A DNA stretch of 64,000 nt from positions 3,344,501 to 3,408,500 of the forward strand of contig NZ_CP073581.1 in assembly GCF_018200035.1 (NCBI RefSeq). The letters are read 5' to 3'. The stretch's first letter is position 1; each line of letters begins with the position of its first letter. The translations under genes and the position numbers were made by a program. This DNA is from Sulfitobacter albidus (GTDB lineage Bacteria > Pseudomonadota > Alphaproteobacteria > Rhodobacterales > Rhodobacteraceae). The notes below the pieces were generated by a model. That model saw nothing but the letters and a program-made list of their open reading frames with translations, searched no databases and was not told the DNA's origin. Of the stretch, positions 1 to 8,329 are shown piece by piece.

Positions 1-590
1 TGCCACGATGCCTCGTTCGTGCCGAGATAGGCGGTAAGCTGTTTGCGGCCCCAATCGCTTGCCGTGGGGTGCGCGATGGGGGCAAAGGCCGACACGGACG
101 CAAAGCGCCCCGGCAGCCGCATCGCCAGCGTCAGCGCGCCGTGCCCGCCCATGGAATGCCCGGTGATCGCCTGACGCGCCATATCGAGCGGGAAATGCGC
201 GGCGAGCAGATCGGGGAGCTCCTGGCTGAGATACTGCCACATCTGAAAATTTGCGGCCCATGGTTCCTGGGTCGCATCGACGTAGAATCCCGCCCCCTTG
301 CCAAGATCGTAGGCATCGTCGTCGGCAACGCTGTCGCCGCGGGGGGACGTGTCGGGGAAGACCAGCGCGATGCCCTGTTCCGCCGCCCACGCCTGTGCGC
401 CTGCCTTGGTCATCGCGTTCTCATGGGTGCAGGTCAGGCCCGCGAGGAACCACAGGACGGGGACGGGGCCGTCTCGGGCTTCTTCGGGGAGAAAGAGGCC
501 GAAGGTCATGTCGCAGTTGCAGCTTGTGGAGGGGTGCTGGATGACGTGCTGTATGCCGCCAAAGCTGGCATTCGAAGAGAGGGTTTGCAT
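1..590 (-). CDS. fghA: S-formylglutathione hydrolase (3' end outside window)
   Basis: Serine esterase that hydrolyses S-formylglutathione to formate and glutathione, the last step of glutathione-dependent formaldehyde detoxification in the cytoplasm. The leftward frame starts at the ATG at 588-590 (MQTLSSNASFGG) and reads without interruption to the window edge, giving about 196 of the usual ~275-280 residues. Visible family features are the FLAGLTCTHEN segment near residues 49-59 and the nucleophile elbow GHSMGGHG near residue 145, whose Ser is the catalytic nucleophile. The Asp and His of the triad lie beyond base 1. Its usual partner, a class III alcohol dehydrogenase, would be expected outside the window. 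Confidence 0.93.
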   Translation of the reverse strand, partial: MQTLSSNASFGGIQHVIQHPSTSCNCDMTFGLFLPEEARDGPVPVLWFLAGLTCTHENAMTKAGAQAWAAEQGIALVFPDTSPRGDSVADDDAYDLGKGAGFYVDATQEPWAANFQMWQYLSQELPDLLAAHFPLDMARQAITGHSMGGHGALTLAMRLPGRFASVSAFAPIAHPTASDWGRKQLTAYLGTNEASW

Positions 591-692
591 CTGGCGCTCC
601 TTGATCTGTTTGTCATTGGGTACGCGGGGGCGGCGCGTGCGGCAAGGGCGGGAGTCAGGTATTTGGAAAAGGGTGCAGGGGCAGGACGGTGC

Positions 693-1619
693 CTAGCCTG
701 TCAGCCAGGCGATGCAGAGGCTGACGGTGAGGATGCTGACGGCGGTGGAAACGAGGATCGCAGCCGAGACCCGTTGCGGAGCGACACCGTAGTGTTGGGC
801 GAGGATGTAGACGTTGCCTGCAACCGGCAGCGCAGCGGCAGCGATGATGACCGTCGCCTGATAGGGCTCTACGTGGAACAGCACGAGGCAGGCGAACCCG
901 ACAAAGAGCGGGTGCAGCACCAGTTTGCAAAAGGTGAGCCAGCCCGCGACCGAAATACGCTCTGCCGATTTGGAAGCGAGCGAGGCGCCGATGGCGAAAA
1001 GCGCGCCGGGAGTGGCCGCACCGCCGAGGATCGTCACGAATTCATTGACGGGTGTGGGGATCGGGATTTTCAGGCCGGACCACGCCAGCCCCGCGACGAT
1101 GGCAACGATCATCGGATTCTTGATCAGGCCGAGGCCCACGGTTTTCAGGATGCCGAGGCTCATGCGTCCGTCCCGCGAGCCGGTGATCAGGATCACGATC
1201 AGCGAGGAAAACACGATGAGATCGACGGCGAGGGCCATCATCACGGGGCCGATGGCTTCGGGGCCCAGTAGAAGGGTCAGCATCGGCACGCCGAGAAAGC
1301 CCACATTGCCGATGACGGCGCATTGCGCCTCGATCGCGGTGTGTTCGATGCTGAGCCCACGCAGGTAGGCCACGATGGTGGCAATCCCGTAGACAAAGGC
1401 CGTGCCCCAGAGATACGCGGCGACCATGCGCCCGTTCCAGACGTCCGCGAGGCTGAGATTTGCGGAAAAGCGGAACAGCATCGCGGAGAGCGCGAAGTAG
1501 AAGACGAATTTGGTGAGGTAGGCGGTCGCTTCTTCGGAGAAAAAGCGGCTGCGACCTGCCCAGTAGCCGACCCCGATGATGGCAAAAAACGGGAGCGTTT
1601 TGAGGAAGATCGCAAGCAT
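693..1619 (-). CDS. AEC-family (auxin efflux carrier-like) transporter
   Basis: Inner-membrane permease of 308 residues, the usual size for the AEC family, which exports or exchanges organic anions such as malate or malonate. About ten hydrophobic helices are visible in two five-helix halves. The N-terminal half has the typical IIGVGYWAGR stretch and the GNVGFLGVPML segment near residue 107; this broken helix with G/N/P residues is the conserved core of the family. The substrate cannot be read from the sequence. It is divergent from the TetR regulator at 1734, with 114 bases between, so that regulator could control it. A second AEC protein lies at 56897-57805. Confidence 0.85.
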   Translation of the reverse strand: MLAIFLKTLPFFAIIGVGYWAGRSRFFSEEATAYLTKFVFYFALSAMLFRFSANLSLADVWNGRMVAAYLWGTAFVYGIATIVAYLRGLSIEHTAIEAQCAVIGNVGFLGVPMLTLLLGPEAIGPVMMALAVDLIVFSSLIVILITGSRDGRMSLGILKTVGLGLIKNPMIVAIVAGLAWSGLKIPIPTPVNEFVTILGGAATPGALFAIGASLASKSAERISVAGWLTFCKLVLHPLFVGFACLVLFHVEPYQATVIIAAAALPVAGNVYILAQHYGVAPQRVSAAILVSTAVSILTVSLCIAWLTG

Positions 1620-1733
1620 GCCCTCTCGATAACGCGCGCCGGACGGTCGCGCTAGCGTAAATCGCGGGCGAATGCGGCTTGGAACTGAACCGATCTGTTT
1701 ATATCCTGCCGTTCCGCCCTAGTTGGAGCCTCT

Positions 1734-2363
1734 ATGGATCAGACAGTCACACACGCCGATACCCCGGTGCACCGCGGGCGCAAATACGCGCAGGTGCTGG
1801 CGGGCGCGCGGCAGGTGTTCCTGTCGGACGGGTTTGAGGGCGCCAGCGTGGACGAGATCGCACGGGTTGCCGGGGTGTCGAAAGCGACGCTTTACAAGTA
1901 TTTCCCCGACAAGCGGATCCTGTTCATCGAAGTCGTGAACAGCGAGTGCCAGCGTCAAGCCAGTGCCGCCATGGACAGCATCGACAAGACCGCGCCGCCG
2001 CGGGAGGTGCTTGGCCAGACCGGGCGGCATTTTTTGAGCTTCATCACGACTGAATTCGGGCAGCGGATCTTTCGGATCTGTGTGGCGGAGGCGGAGCGAT
2101 TCCCCGAACTGGGGCGCGCGTTCTACGAGTCTGGTCCGGCAGTCATGCGTCAGGAGATCGCGGAATACTTCGGCGAGGCAAGGGCGCGGGGTGAGTTGCG
2201 GATTGCGGATGATCTGTTGGCCGCGGATCAATTTGGGGAACTGTGCAAGGCGCAGGTCTGGATGCAGCTGACGTTTGGGGTTATCGATAGGGTCAGCGCG
2301 ACCGAGATCGACCGGGTTGTCGACAGCGCGGTCGAGGTTTTTCTAGCGAGGTACGGCACATGA
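1734..2363 (+). CDS. TetR/AcrR-family transcriptional regulator
   Basis: One-component repressor of 209 residues. The N-terminal helix-turn-helix spans about residues 38-57 (VDEIARVAGVSKATLYKYF), the standard TetR signature with the TLYKYF recognition helix. The remaining ~145 residues form the helical ligand-binding and dimerisation region, which I cannot assign to a ligand. Its stop overlaps the next gene by four bases (ATGA), so it is co-translated with the I78-type lipoprotein. It is divergent from the AEC transporter gene, a common arrangement for a repressor and its target. Confidence 0.88.
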   Translation: MDQTVTHADTPVHRGRKYAQVLAGARQVFLSDGFEGASVDEIARVAGVSKATLYKYFPDKRILFIEVVNSECQRQASAAMDSIDKTAPPREVLGQTGRHFLSFITTEFGQRIFRICVAEAERFPELGRAFYESGPAVMRQEIAEYFGEARARGELRIADDLLAADQFGELCKAQVWMQLTFGVIDRVSATEIDRVVDSAVEVFLARYGT

Positions 2364-2632
2364 GATACGCGATATTGACCGCAGTTTTGGTCGCCGGATG
2401 CGGCGCGGTGGTGCCCCCTGCGGGCGGTGGCGCCCCGGCGGGCGGCCCTGACACCTGCGGCGCCGCCGCACAGCAGGGGCTGATCGGGCAGGATGCCGCC
2501 GCCGCGTTGATCGTGCCGGAGCCCAAGCGGGTCTACCGCACGGATGAGGCCGTGACGCAGGATTTGGTGCCCGAACGGGTAAACGTCCTGCTTGATGAAA
2601 CGGACGTCATTGTGTCGGTGAGCTGCGGCTGA
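2360..2632 (+). CDS. I78-family peptidase-inhibitor-like lipoprotein
   Basis: Small exported protein of 90 residues. Residues 1-14 form a short lipoprotein signal ending in a lipobox (VAGC, Cys14), followed by a Pro/Gly/Ala-rich linker. The folded part from Cys33 to Cys89 carries the pattern of the I78 inhibitor family: CGAAAQQGLIGQ near residues 33-44, a Y-x-T-D-E-AVT-x-D segment, the ERVNVLLDE strand and a terminal VSCG. I78 proteins are thought to inhibit serine proteases; here the role in the periplasm is inferred from family only. It overlaps the TetR gene by ATGA and ends one base before paaK, which converges on it. Confidence 0.82.
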   Translation: MRYAILTAVLVAGCGAVVPPAGGGAPAGGPDTCGAAAQQGLIGQDAAAALIVPEPKRVYRTDEAVTQDLVPERVNVLLDETDVIVSVSCG

Positions 2633-3943
2633 TCAACCTTTTGGCCGAGCATCCAGGATGCGCACGGCCTTTCCTTCCGAGCGCGGGACGGCGCCGACGT
2701 CGCCCACGGTGATGGCGACGCTGATGCCCACCGTCTGCTTGATCGCCGCCGACAGGGCCGCCCCCGCAGCCTCACGGGTGTGTGCGTCGACCCCGGCGTC
2801 AGAGGCTTCGCAGAGCACGCGCATACGATCCATGCGGCCCTCTTGGGTCAATTCGATCTGAAAATGCGGGGCGAGCGCCGGGGTCTGCATCAACAGCTCT
2901 TCGATCTGGGTGGGAAAGACGTTCACGCCGCGCAGGATGATCATGTCGTCGCTGCGCCCGGTGACTTTCTCCATCCGGCGCATGGTCCGCGCGGTGCCTG
3001 CCAGAAGCCGCGTCAGATCGCGGGTGCGGTAGCGGATGATCGGAAACGCCTCTTTCGTGAGAGAGGTGAATACCAGCTCGCCGCGCTCGCCATCGGCGAC
3101 GGGTTGGCCGGTCTCGGGATTGATGATCTCGGGGTAGAAGTGGTCCTCCCAGATGTGCAGGCCGTCCTTGCTTTCCACACATTCCATCGACACGCCGGGG
3201 CCCATGACTTCGGACAGGCCATAGATGTCGACGGCGTGCATATCAAAGGCCTGCTCGATCTCGCGGCGCATGGCGTTGGTCCAGGGTTCGGCGCCGAAAA
3301 TGCCGACCTCAAGCGAGGAGCTGCGCGGATCGATCCCTTGCGCGGCGAATTCATCGAGTACGGAAAGTGCATAGGAGGGCGTCACGGTGATGCCCTTGGG
3401 TTGGAAATCGGTGATCAGACGGACCTGGCGCGGGGTCATGCCGCCCGAAATCGGGATCGTGGCCAGCCCCAGCGCGTCTGCGCCCAGATGGATGCCCAGA
3501 CCACCGGTAAACAACCCGTAGCCGTAGGCGTTGTGCAGCATGTCACCGGGCCGCATGCCCGCCGCACGCAGGCTGCGCGCGACCACATTGCCCCAATTCG
3601 TCAGATCGTTCTGGGTGTACCCCACGACAGTTGGCTGGCCCGTGGTGCCGGATGAAGCATGGATGCGCCGCAGCTGATCGCGCGGCACGGCGAACATATC
3701 AAAGGGATAATTGTCGCGCAGGTCGGTTTTCACGGTGAAGGGGAATTTGGCCAGATCGCTGAGCGTGTGCAGATCGTCCGGGTGCACGCCCGCCGCGTCA
3801 AAGGATTTCCGGTAGAACGGCACGTTATCGTAGGCGTGGCGCAGCGACCATTTCAGCCGGTCGAGTTGCAGCGCCTCGATCTCGTCGCGGCTGGCGATCT
3901 CGATCGGATCAAGGCTGGCGCGGTCGGGGGTGAGATCTTTCAT
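2633..3943 (-). CDS. paaK: Phenylacetate-CoA ligase PaaK
   Basis: ATP-dependent ligase that activates phenylacetate to phenylacetyl-CoA (AMP-forming), the entry step of aerobic phenylacetate degradation. The protein has 436 residues, the standard length. The AMP-binding P-loop-like motif HASSGTTGQPTVVGYT spans residues ~95-110. Further ANL-superfamily motifs are YGLSEVMGPG in the middle and the RTRDLTR / GRSDDMIILRGVNVFPTQIEE segments in the C-terminal lid domain. It follows paaI with an ATGA overlap, so the two are translationally coupled. The ring-oxygenase genes paaABCDE are not in the window. Confidence 0.95.
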   Translation of the reverse strand: MKDLTPDRASLDPIEIASRDEIEALQLDRLKWSLRHAYDNVPFYRKSFDAAGVHPDDLHTLSDLAKFPFTVKTDLRDNYPFDMFAVPRDQLRRIHASSGTTGQPTVVGYTQNDLTNWGNVVARSLRAAGMRPGDMLHNAYGYGLFTGGLGIHLGADALGLATIPISGGMTPRQVRLITDFQPKGITVTPSYALSVLDEFAAQGIDPRSSSLEVGIFGAEPWTNAMRREIEQAFDMHAVDIYGLSEVMGPGVSMECVESKDGLHIWEDHFYPEIINPETGQPVADGERGELVFTSLTKEAFPIIRYRTRDLTRLLAGTARTMRRMEKVTGRSDDMIILRGVNVFPTQIEELLMQTPALAPHFQIELTQEGRMDRMRVLCEASDAGVDAHTREAAGAALSAAIKQTVGISVAITVGDVGAVPRSEGKAVRILDARPKG

Positions 3944-4419
3944 GCGGACGCTCCGTCTTCGGGGAAATGCTGGCCTTTGATCGTGCGGGACAGGCCGCGG
4001 AAGGTGGCGACCGTGCGGCCATCGTCGCCTGTCACCTCAACATCGTAGACGCCGGAGCGACCGGCAAGAGCTGTCTCGCGTGCCGTGGCGGTCAGTGTCT
4101 CGCCGGGTTTGCCCGGTGTGATATAGGTGATCTGGTTCTGTTGCGCGACCGTGAGGCGGTTGTAGCTGTTGCAGGCGAACGCGAAGGCACTGTCGGCGAG
4201 TGTAAAGATATAGCCGCCGTGGCAGATACCGTGCCCGTTGAGCATATCGCCGGTGACCTGCATCGTCATCGTCGCCTCGCCCGGCGCGATGGTGGTCAGC
4301 TGCATGCCCAGCGCGCGGCTGGCGCGGTCGTTGGCCATCATTGTCTTGGCCGCCCTTTGGGCGCGGTCTTGCGGTGTCATACTGTGCCAATACGTTTCAT
4401 TGCTTTCGATATTCTGCAC
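3940..4419 (-). CDS. paaI: Phenylacetate-pathway acyl-CoA thioesterase PaaI
   Basis: Hotdog-fold thioesterase of up to 159 residues that hydrolyses dead-end hydroxyphenylacetyl-CoA adducts and recovers CoA during phenylacetate catabolism. The hotdog signature GHGICHGGYIFTLADSAFAFA is visible in the middle of the chain, with Asp in LADS as the probable catalytic residue. The start is uncertain: the frame opens with a GTG at 4417-4419, but homologues usually begin near MTPQDRAQ, which would be the ATG at 4378-4380; neither has a clear ribosome-binding site. It overlaps paaK by four bases. Confidence 0.9.
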   Translation of the reverse strand: MQNIESNETYWHSMTPQDRAQRAAKTMMANDRASRALGMQLTTIAPGEATMTMQVTGDMLNGHGICHGGYIFTLADSAFAFACNSYNRLTVAQQNQITYITPGKPGETLTATARETALAGRSGVYDVEVTGDDGRTVATFRGLSRTIKGQHFPEDGASA

Positions 4420-4519
4420 ATAGATGTAACGCGATCAAGCAAATTGTAAGTCTGTCAAGCAGGCGGTCAGGTGCGGGATCCCCCTTGATAATCGGGGGGC
4501 GCAGGGCAATTGTATCGGT

Positions 4520-4876
4520 ATGAGCTTTCCACCCCCTCCCCAGACCGGAATGGGCGTCGCCGCGACGCGGGCGCCCGATCAGGTCGCTTTTCACCGCACC
4601 GAACTTTCGGTGATCCTGTCGCTTTACGGGCGCATGGTCGCTGCGGGCGAGTGGCGGGATTACGGGATTTCGTGCCTGCGCGATGTCGCCGTTTTTTCGG
4701 TATTCCGCCGCACGGCGGAAATGCCGATGTACCGCATAGAAAAGCGGCCCCGCCTGCGTGGCAAACAGGGGCAGTACGCGGTGATCGGGCTGAACGGCCA
4801 GATCCTCAAGCGCGGGAACGACCTGAAGACAGTTTTGCGCGTGCTTGAGCGCAAGCTTATCCGCGCGGTGGACTGA
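4520..4876 (+). CDS. DUF2794 domain protein
   Basis: Conserved alphaproteobacterial protein of 118 residues, function unknown. The DUF2794 core runs from about residue 24 to the C-terminus (FHRTELSVILSLYGRMVAAG, then EWRDYGI, FRRTAEMPMYRIEKRPRLRG and KTVLRVLERK). The protein is basic and has no signal peptide or membrane segment. It is divergent from paaI (100 bases between) and its last 20 bases overlap the convergent NlpC/P60 gene. Confidence 0.85.
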   Translation: MSFPPPPQTGMGVAATRAPDQVAFHRTELSVILSLYGRMVAAGEWRDYGISCLRDVAVFSVFRRTAEMPMYRIEKRPRLRGKQGQYAVIGLNGQILKRGNDLKTVLRVLERKLIRAVD

Positions 4877-5657
4877 CCGCGAGACGACGGTGGCTTGTCA
4901 CCGGTCCGTCCGCCTGTGCGATGCGGTCTATGGCGTCCTGAAGCGGCTCGAACACGGTGGCCATGGCGTGCGCATTGGCGTGGATCAGCGTCTGCGCGTC
5001 ATAGACAAGCGCCACGTGCCCTTTCCAAAACAGCAGATCATTGCGCTGGGGTGGGCTGTCGTCCGTCACTTCGGACCCAAGCGCGCCCTCTTGCAGATCG
5101 CTGTCGCCGGGGCAGATCAGGCCGCAGGCTGCACACGCCGCCTGTACCAGACCAGAGCAGTCGATGCCCCAACGGCTGTTGCCGCCCCACAGGTACGGCG
5201 TGCCGATGAACAATGCCGCAACCTCGGCCGGATCGTCGTGAAGGCTGTCAACGGGGGCGAGGTGCTGACGGGGGATATGGCCATGGGCGGTTTCGATGAA
5301 GCCATCGCTTTGCCCTGTGGCGGCCACACGGCTGCCATGGCTGAGGCTGGTGCGGTCCGCCGATTTGATGTCCGCGTCAAGATAGGCGTGCGTCGCGGGG
5401 GCGATGATCCGGTGGGTGATCGCAAGGGCCGCCGCGAGGTGGTGCCGCTCGACATAGCCGCAATAGCCGTCGGCCTGCGCCTGCACGTAGGCCCAGGAGC
5501 CTTGCGCATCCATTAGCGTCACATCCGCGCCCAACAGCAGTTGCCGGTCGCGTGGACCGCCAGGTTGGCGCATCAGATCGGTGAGCGGCACACAGACCTG
5601 CGCAGGCTCGGATTGCATCATCCGTGCGGGATCGGGGGTCAGTCGCGGATCGCTCAC
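4857..5657 (-). CDS. NlpC/P60-family cysteine peptidase with SH3-like region
   Basis: Predicted peptidoglycan or muropeptide hydrolase (C40 family) of 266 residues. Residues ~1-130 form one or two SH3b-like units (PGGPRDRQLLLG, GSWAYVQAQADGYCGYV) that would bind the stem peptide. The catalytic domain follows: YLWGGNSRWGIDCSGLVQ with the nucleophile Cys near residue 166, GHVALVYD with the catalytic His, and a third polar site near LIHANAH. No signal peptide is visible, so it may act on recycled muropeptides in the cytoplasm, as DL-endopeptidases of this type can. The GTG start overlaps the aminopeptidase stop (GTGA), so the two form an operon. Confidence 0.9.
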   Translation of the reverse strand: MSDPRLTPDPARMMQSEPAQVCVPLTDLMRQPGGPRDRQLLLGADVTLMDAQGSWAYVQAQADGYCGYVERHHLAAALAITHRIIAPATHAYLDADIKSADRTSLSHGSRVAATGQSDGFIETAHGHIPRQHLAPVDSLHDDPAEVAALFIGTPYLWGGNSRWGIDCSGLVQAACAACGLICPGDSDLQEGALGSEVTDDSPPQRNDLLFWKGHVALVYDAQTLIHANAHAMATVFEPLQDAIDRIAQADGPVTSHRRLAVSPPRG

Positions 5658-7036
5658 CGCGAGAGGATCCCGGGGAGTGCCTCCAGCAGCGCGCGGGTGC
5701 CTTGCCCGACACCTCCCTTGGCCCGCGCGGGTGCGGCGCTGGGCTGCCAGCCGTAGATGTCGAAATGCGCGTAGCGGCTGTCGGTGACAAACCGGCGCAG
5801 GAACAGGGCCGCGGTGATTGTCCCGGCAAAGCCACCCTTGGGCGCGTTGTCCAGATCGGCCACATCGGGTTCGATCATGCTCTCGTAGGGGTCGTGGAAC
5901 GGCAGGCGCCAGACGGGATCGGCGACACCGGCGGCGGCGGCTTCAAGCGCCGTGACAAACAGCGGATCATCGCTGAAATAGGGCGCAAGGTCGGGGCCTA
6001 CGGCCACGCGCGCGGCCCCCGTCAGCGTCGCCATCGAGATGATCTGGTCCGGCTTCTCCTCATCCGCCAGCGCCAGTGCGTCGGCCAGCACCAGCCGCCC
6101 CTCGGCATCGGTATTGTTGATCTCGACCGTCAGCCCCTTGCGCGAGGTCAGCACGTCCTGCGGACGGAACGCATTGCCCGACACTGAGTTTTCGACCGCC
6201 GGGATCAGCACGCGCAGGCGCAACCTTGCGCCCGTGGCCATGAGCATATGCGCCAGGCCCAGCACGGCGGCGGCGCCGCCCATGTCCTTTTTCATCAGGC
6301 CCATGGACGCGGCCGGTTTCAGGTTCAGCCCGCCGGTGTCAAAACACACGCCCTTGCCCACCAGCGTCAGCGTCGGCCCGGCGTCGCCCCAGCGCATGTC
6401 AACGAGGCGCGGCGCCCGGTCGGCGGCGCGGCCAACGGTGTGGATCATTGGTAGATTGGCCTCCAGCAGCGCCTCGCCGGTGATGACCGAAATGTCAGCG
6501 CCGTGTTCCTGAGCCAGATCGCGCGCCGCCTTTTCAAGATCCGGGGGGCCCATGTCGGAAGCGGGTGTGTTGATGAGATCACGGGTCAGATATTCACCCT
6601 CGGCGATCGCTTCGATCCGCGCGGCATCGACGCCGCCGGGCGCGATCAGCTGCGCGTTCATGGGGGATTTATCCTTGTACCGGTCAAAGCGGTAGGCGGA
6701 GAGCAGCCAACCCAGCGCTTCGATCTCCGCCACGTCCTCCGGCAGGCCGCTGTCGATCCTGTAGCTGCCCTTGGGCAGGCGCGGCGCCGCCTGTGCGAGG
6801 GCAAAGCGCCCCCGCTTGCGGCGTGCGTCGGTCCCGTAGCCGATGAGGGCGGCGGCGATCGCGCCATCCTCGCCGGGCAGGGTCAGCGATTGCCCCAGCG
6901 CGCCGGTGAAGCCGCTGGCACCCACCCAGGTGCGCACCCGTTCGGGTTGATCGGAAAGCCAGCTTTCGAGGTCGTCACTGGCGATGACATGGGTCGCAAT
7001 GGCGGCGGCGGGATCGGTCGCAAAACGCGGCGGCAT
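5654..7036 (-). CDS. M17-family leucyl aminopeptidase
   Basis: Two-metal cytosolic aminopeptidase of the M17 family, about 460 residues from the ATG at 7034-7036 (MPPRFATDPA); an upstream in-frame ATG adds a 20-residue stretch without family similarity. The C-terminal catalytic domain has the metal-binding KGVCFDTGGLNLKP block, MKKDMGGAA, and the family signature NTDAEGRLVLADAL. Coupling to the NlpC/P60 gene by GTGA suggests a shared role in degrading peptides released from the cell wall; that pairing is common in this family of bacteria, but the joint role is my inference. Confidence 0.93.
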   Translation of the reverse strand: MPPRFATDPAAAIATHVIASDDLESWLSDQPERVRTWVGASGFTGALGQSLTLPGEDGAIAAALIGYGTDARRKRGRFALAQAAPRLPKGSYRIDSGLPEDVAEIEALGWLLSAYRFDRYKDKSPMNAQLIAPGGVDAARIEAIAEGEYLTRDLINTPASDMGPPDLEKAARDLAQEHGADISVITGEALLEANLPMIHTVGRAADRAPRLVDMRWGDAGPTLTLVGKGVCFDTGGLNLKPAASMGLMKKDMGGAAAVLGLAHMLMATGARLRLRVLIPAVENSVSGNAFRPQDVLTSRKGLTVEINNTDAEGRLVLADALALADEEKPDQIISMATLTGAARVAVGPDLAPYFSDDPLFVTALEAAAAGVADPVWRLPFHDPYESMIEPDVADLDNAPKGGFAGTITAALFLRRFVTDSRYAHFDIYGWQPSAAPARAKGGVGQGTRALLEALPGILSR

Positions 7037-7106
7037 AGGGCAAGGCTCCGGCAAATAGGTCGACGGGCAGAGTAGCCCGTTCCCGCGCCGCCGCAAGCCA
7101 CCGCCT

Positions 7107-7487
7107 CTAAAGGCGTTGGTCCTCCATCTTCCAGACCGCCGACAGGGACCGCTCCCCGGTGCGCATCAGGCGCGCGAGCGTTGCCGCCACCGCCACATCG
7201 TCGCGCGCGTCGATGGAGCTGGTCACGTCTGCCGCGACCTGCGCCAGCCGGTACATGCCGATCTGTTCGGAAATGGCGATCAGTGAGCGGCTGTTCTTGC
7301 GCAACTGCGCGGTCTTTCCGCCGTTCCACTGCGCGCGGCATTGAGCGAGCCGCGATGCAAGTTCCTCCATCGCACGGGCAACGACGCTTTCCGCGTTCTG
7401 CTCCCCCAGCTGCGTATAGAGCGCGCCCAGACGCACCTGATCCAGTTCGACCTGCTCGACAAGTCGCAATTGCTCGACAACACCCAT
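7107..7487 (-). CDS. Conserved helical protein, function unknown
   Basis: Soluble protein of 126 residues from the ATG at 7485-7487 (MGVVEQLRLVEQVELDQ); a GTG 15 bases upstream would bury the AAGGGA ribosome-binding site inside the gene. It is almost entirely alpha-helical, rich in Leu, Ala, Gln and Arg. The run LRKNSRSLIAISEQIGMYRLAQVAADV in the middle resembles the helical bundle of HPt-type domains (a helix followed by IGMYRLAQVA), but I do not see an unambiguous phospho-accepting His. I know similar uncharacterised proteins from Rhodobacteraceae. It is divergent from the carbonic anhydrase gene. Confidence 0.72.
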   Translation of the reverse strand: MGVVEQLRLVEQVELDQVRLGALYTQLGEQNAESVVARAMEELASRLAQCRAQWNGGKTAQLRKNSRSLIAISEQIGMYRLAQVAADVTSSIDARDDVAVAATLARLMRTGERSLSAVWKMEDQRL

Positions 7488-7635
7488 GATACTTCCCTTC
7501 ACGCGCCCCCACGGCTGCCGAGCCTTATGGGGGCCGGAGTTTTAGAAATCCTTTCGCGGCCGGGCGGATTAACGCTCGAAATTGGGCGGATTTCGGTCTA
7601 ATTGGGGCTAACTGCGACAAGAGGACCCATGACCC

Positions 7636-8286
7636 ATGCATGAGGCAAAACCATTGCCCTCCTACCTGGTGCAACGCTACCAGGGTTGGAAAGTTACAAG
7701 TTACGCCGAAAACCGTGCGTGGTACCAGAAGCTGGCGACGGACGGGCAGCACCCCCGTGCCATGGTGATTTCGTGCTGTGACAGCCGGGTAAACGTCATT
7801 TCCATGTTCGGCGCCGAGCAGGGTGAACTGTTTATCCACCGCAATATCGCCAATTTGGTGCCGCCCTATCAGCCCGACGGGAAGGAGCACGGCACATCGG
7901 CGGCGATTGAATACGCGGTACAGGTTCTCAAGGTCGCGCATCTGATCGTGCTGGGCCATTCCAATTGCGGCGGCGTTCAGGGCTGTTTGAACATGTGCCG
8001 GGGCGATGCGCCCGAGTTGGAAGGCAACCACAGCTTTGTCGGGCGCTGGATGGACATCCTGCGGCCCAAATACGATGACGTGAAGGATATCGGCGATGAG
8101 GATACGCAGCTGCGGGCGCTTGAAAAATCATCGGTGATGATGTCGCTGGAAAACCTGATGTCCTTCCCGTGGCTTGCCGACAAGGTTGCGGAGGATACCT
8201 TGACCCTGCACGGGCTATGGGTCGACATCAGCGCCGGGACGCTGGAATTTTACGACACGCAAGAGGCCCGGTTCCGGGCAGTGTAA
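7636..8286 (+). CDS. Beta-class carbonic anhydrase
   Basis: Zinc enzyme interconverting CO2 and bicarbonate, 216 residues, standard length for the bacterial beta class. Zinc ligands are Cys47, His108 and Cys111 (SCCDSRV and GHSNCGG), with the Asp49/Arg51 dyad following Cys47. The ATG at 7636 is preceded by GAGGAC; an earlier ATG at 7629 stops after four codons. It heads a run with SbtA and SbtB homologues, so its job here is probably to handle bicarbonate brought in by the transporter. Two GGGCGGATT repeats lie 22 bases apart upstream (7562, 7584). Confidence 0.95.
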   Translation: MHEAKPLPSYLVQRYQGWKVTSYAENRAWYQKLATDGQHPRAMVISCCDSRVNVISMFGAEQGELFIHRNIANLVPPYQPDGKEHGTSAAIEYAVQVLKVAHLIVLGHSNCGGVQGCLNMCRGDAPELEGNHSFVGRWMDILRPKYDDVKDIGDEDTQLRALEKSSVMMSLENLMSFPWLADKVAEDTLTLHGLWVDISAGTLEFYDTQEARFRAV

Positions 8287-8290
8287 CCCC

Positions 8291-8314
8291 GCTTTACCCG
8301 CGTGGCGGGAAAGC
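8291..8314 (+). promoter_or_regulatory. Hairpin in the carbonic anhydrase-sbtA spacer
   Basis: A stem of GCTTT/AAAGC plus CCCGC/GCGGG with one bulged A and a GTG loop sits between the carbonic anhydrase stop and the sbtA ribosome-binding region. There is no T-run after it, so it does not look like a full terminator. It could set relative expression of the enzyme and transporter or protect mRNA; this is inference. Confidence 0.4.
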
Positions 8315-8329
8315 AAAGAAAGGCGCAGC

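Noticed and set aside
69..1271. 400-codon rightward frame across fghA and the AEC gene
   Set aside because: Both leftward genes are clear family members; this frame is low-complexity Arg/Gly-rich.
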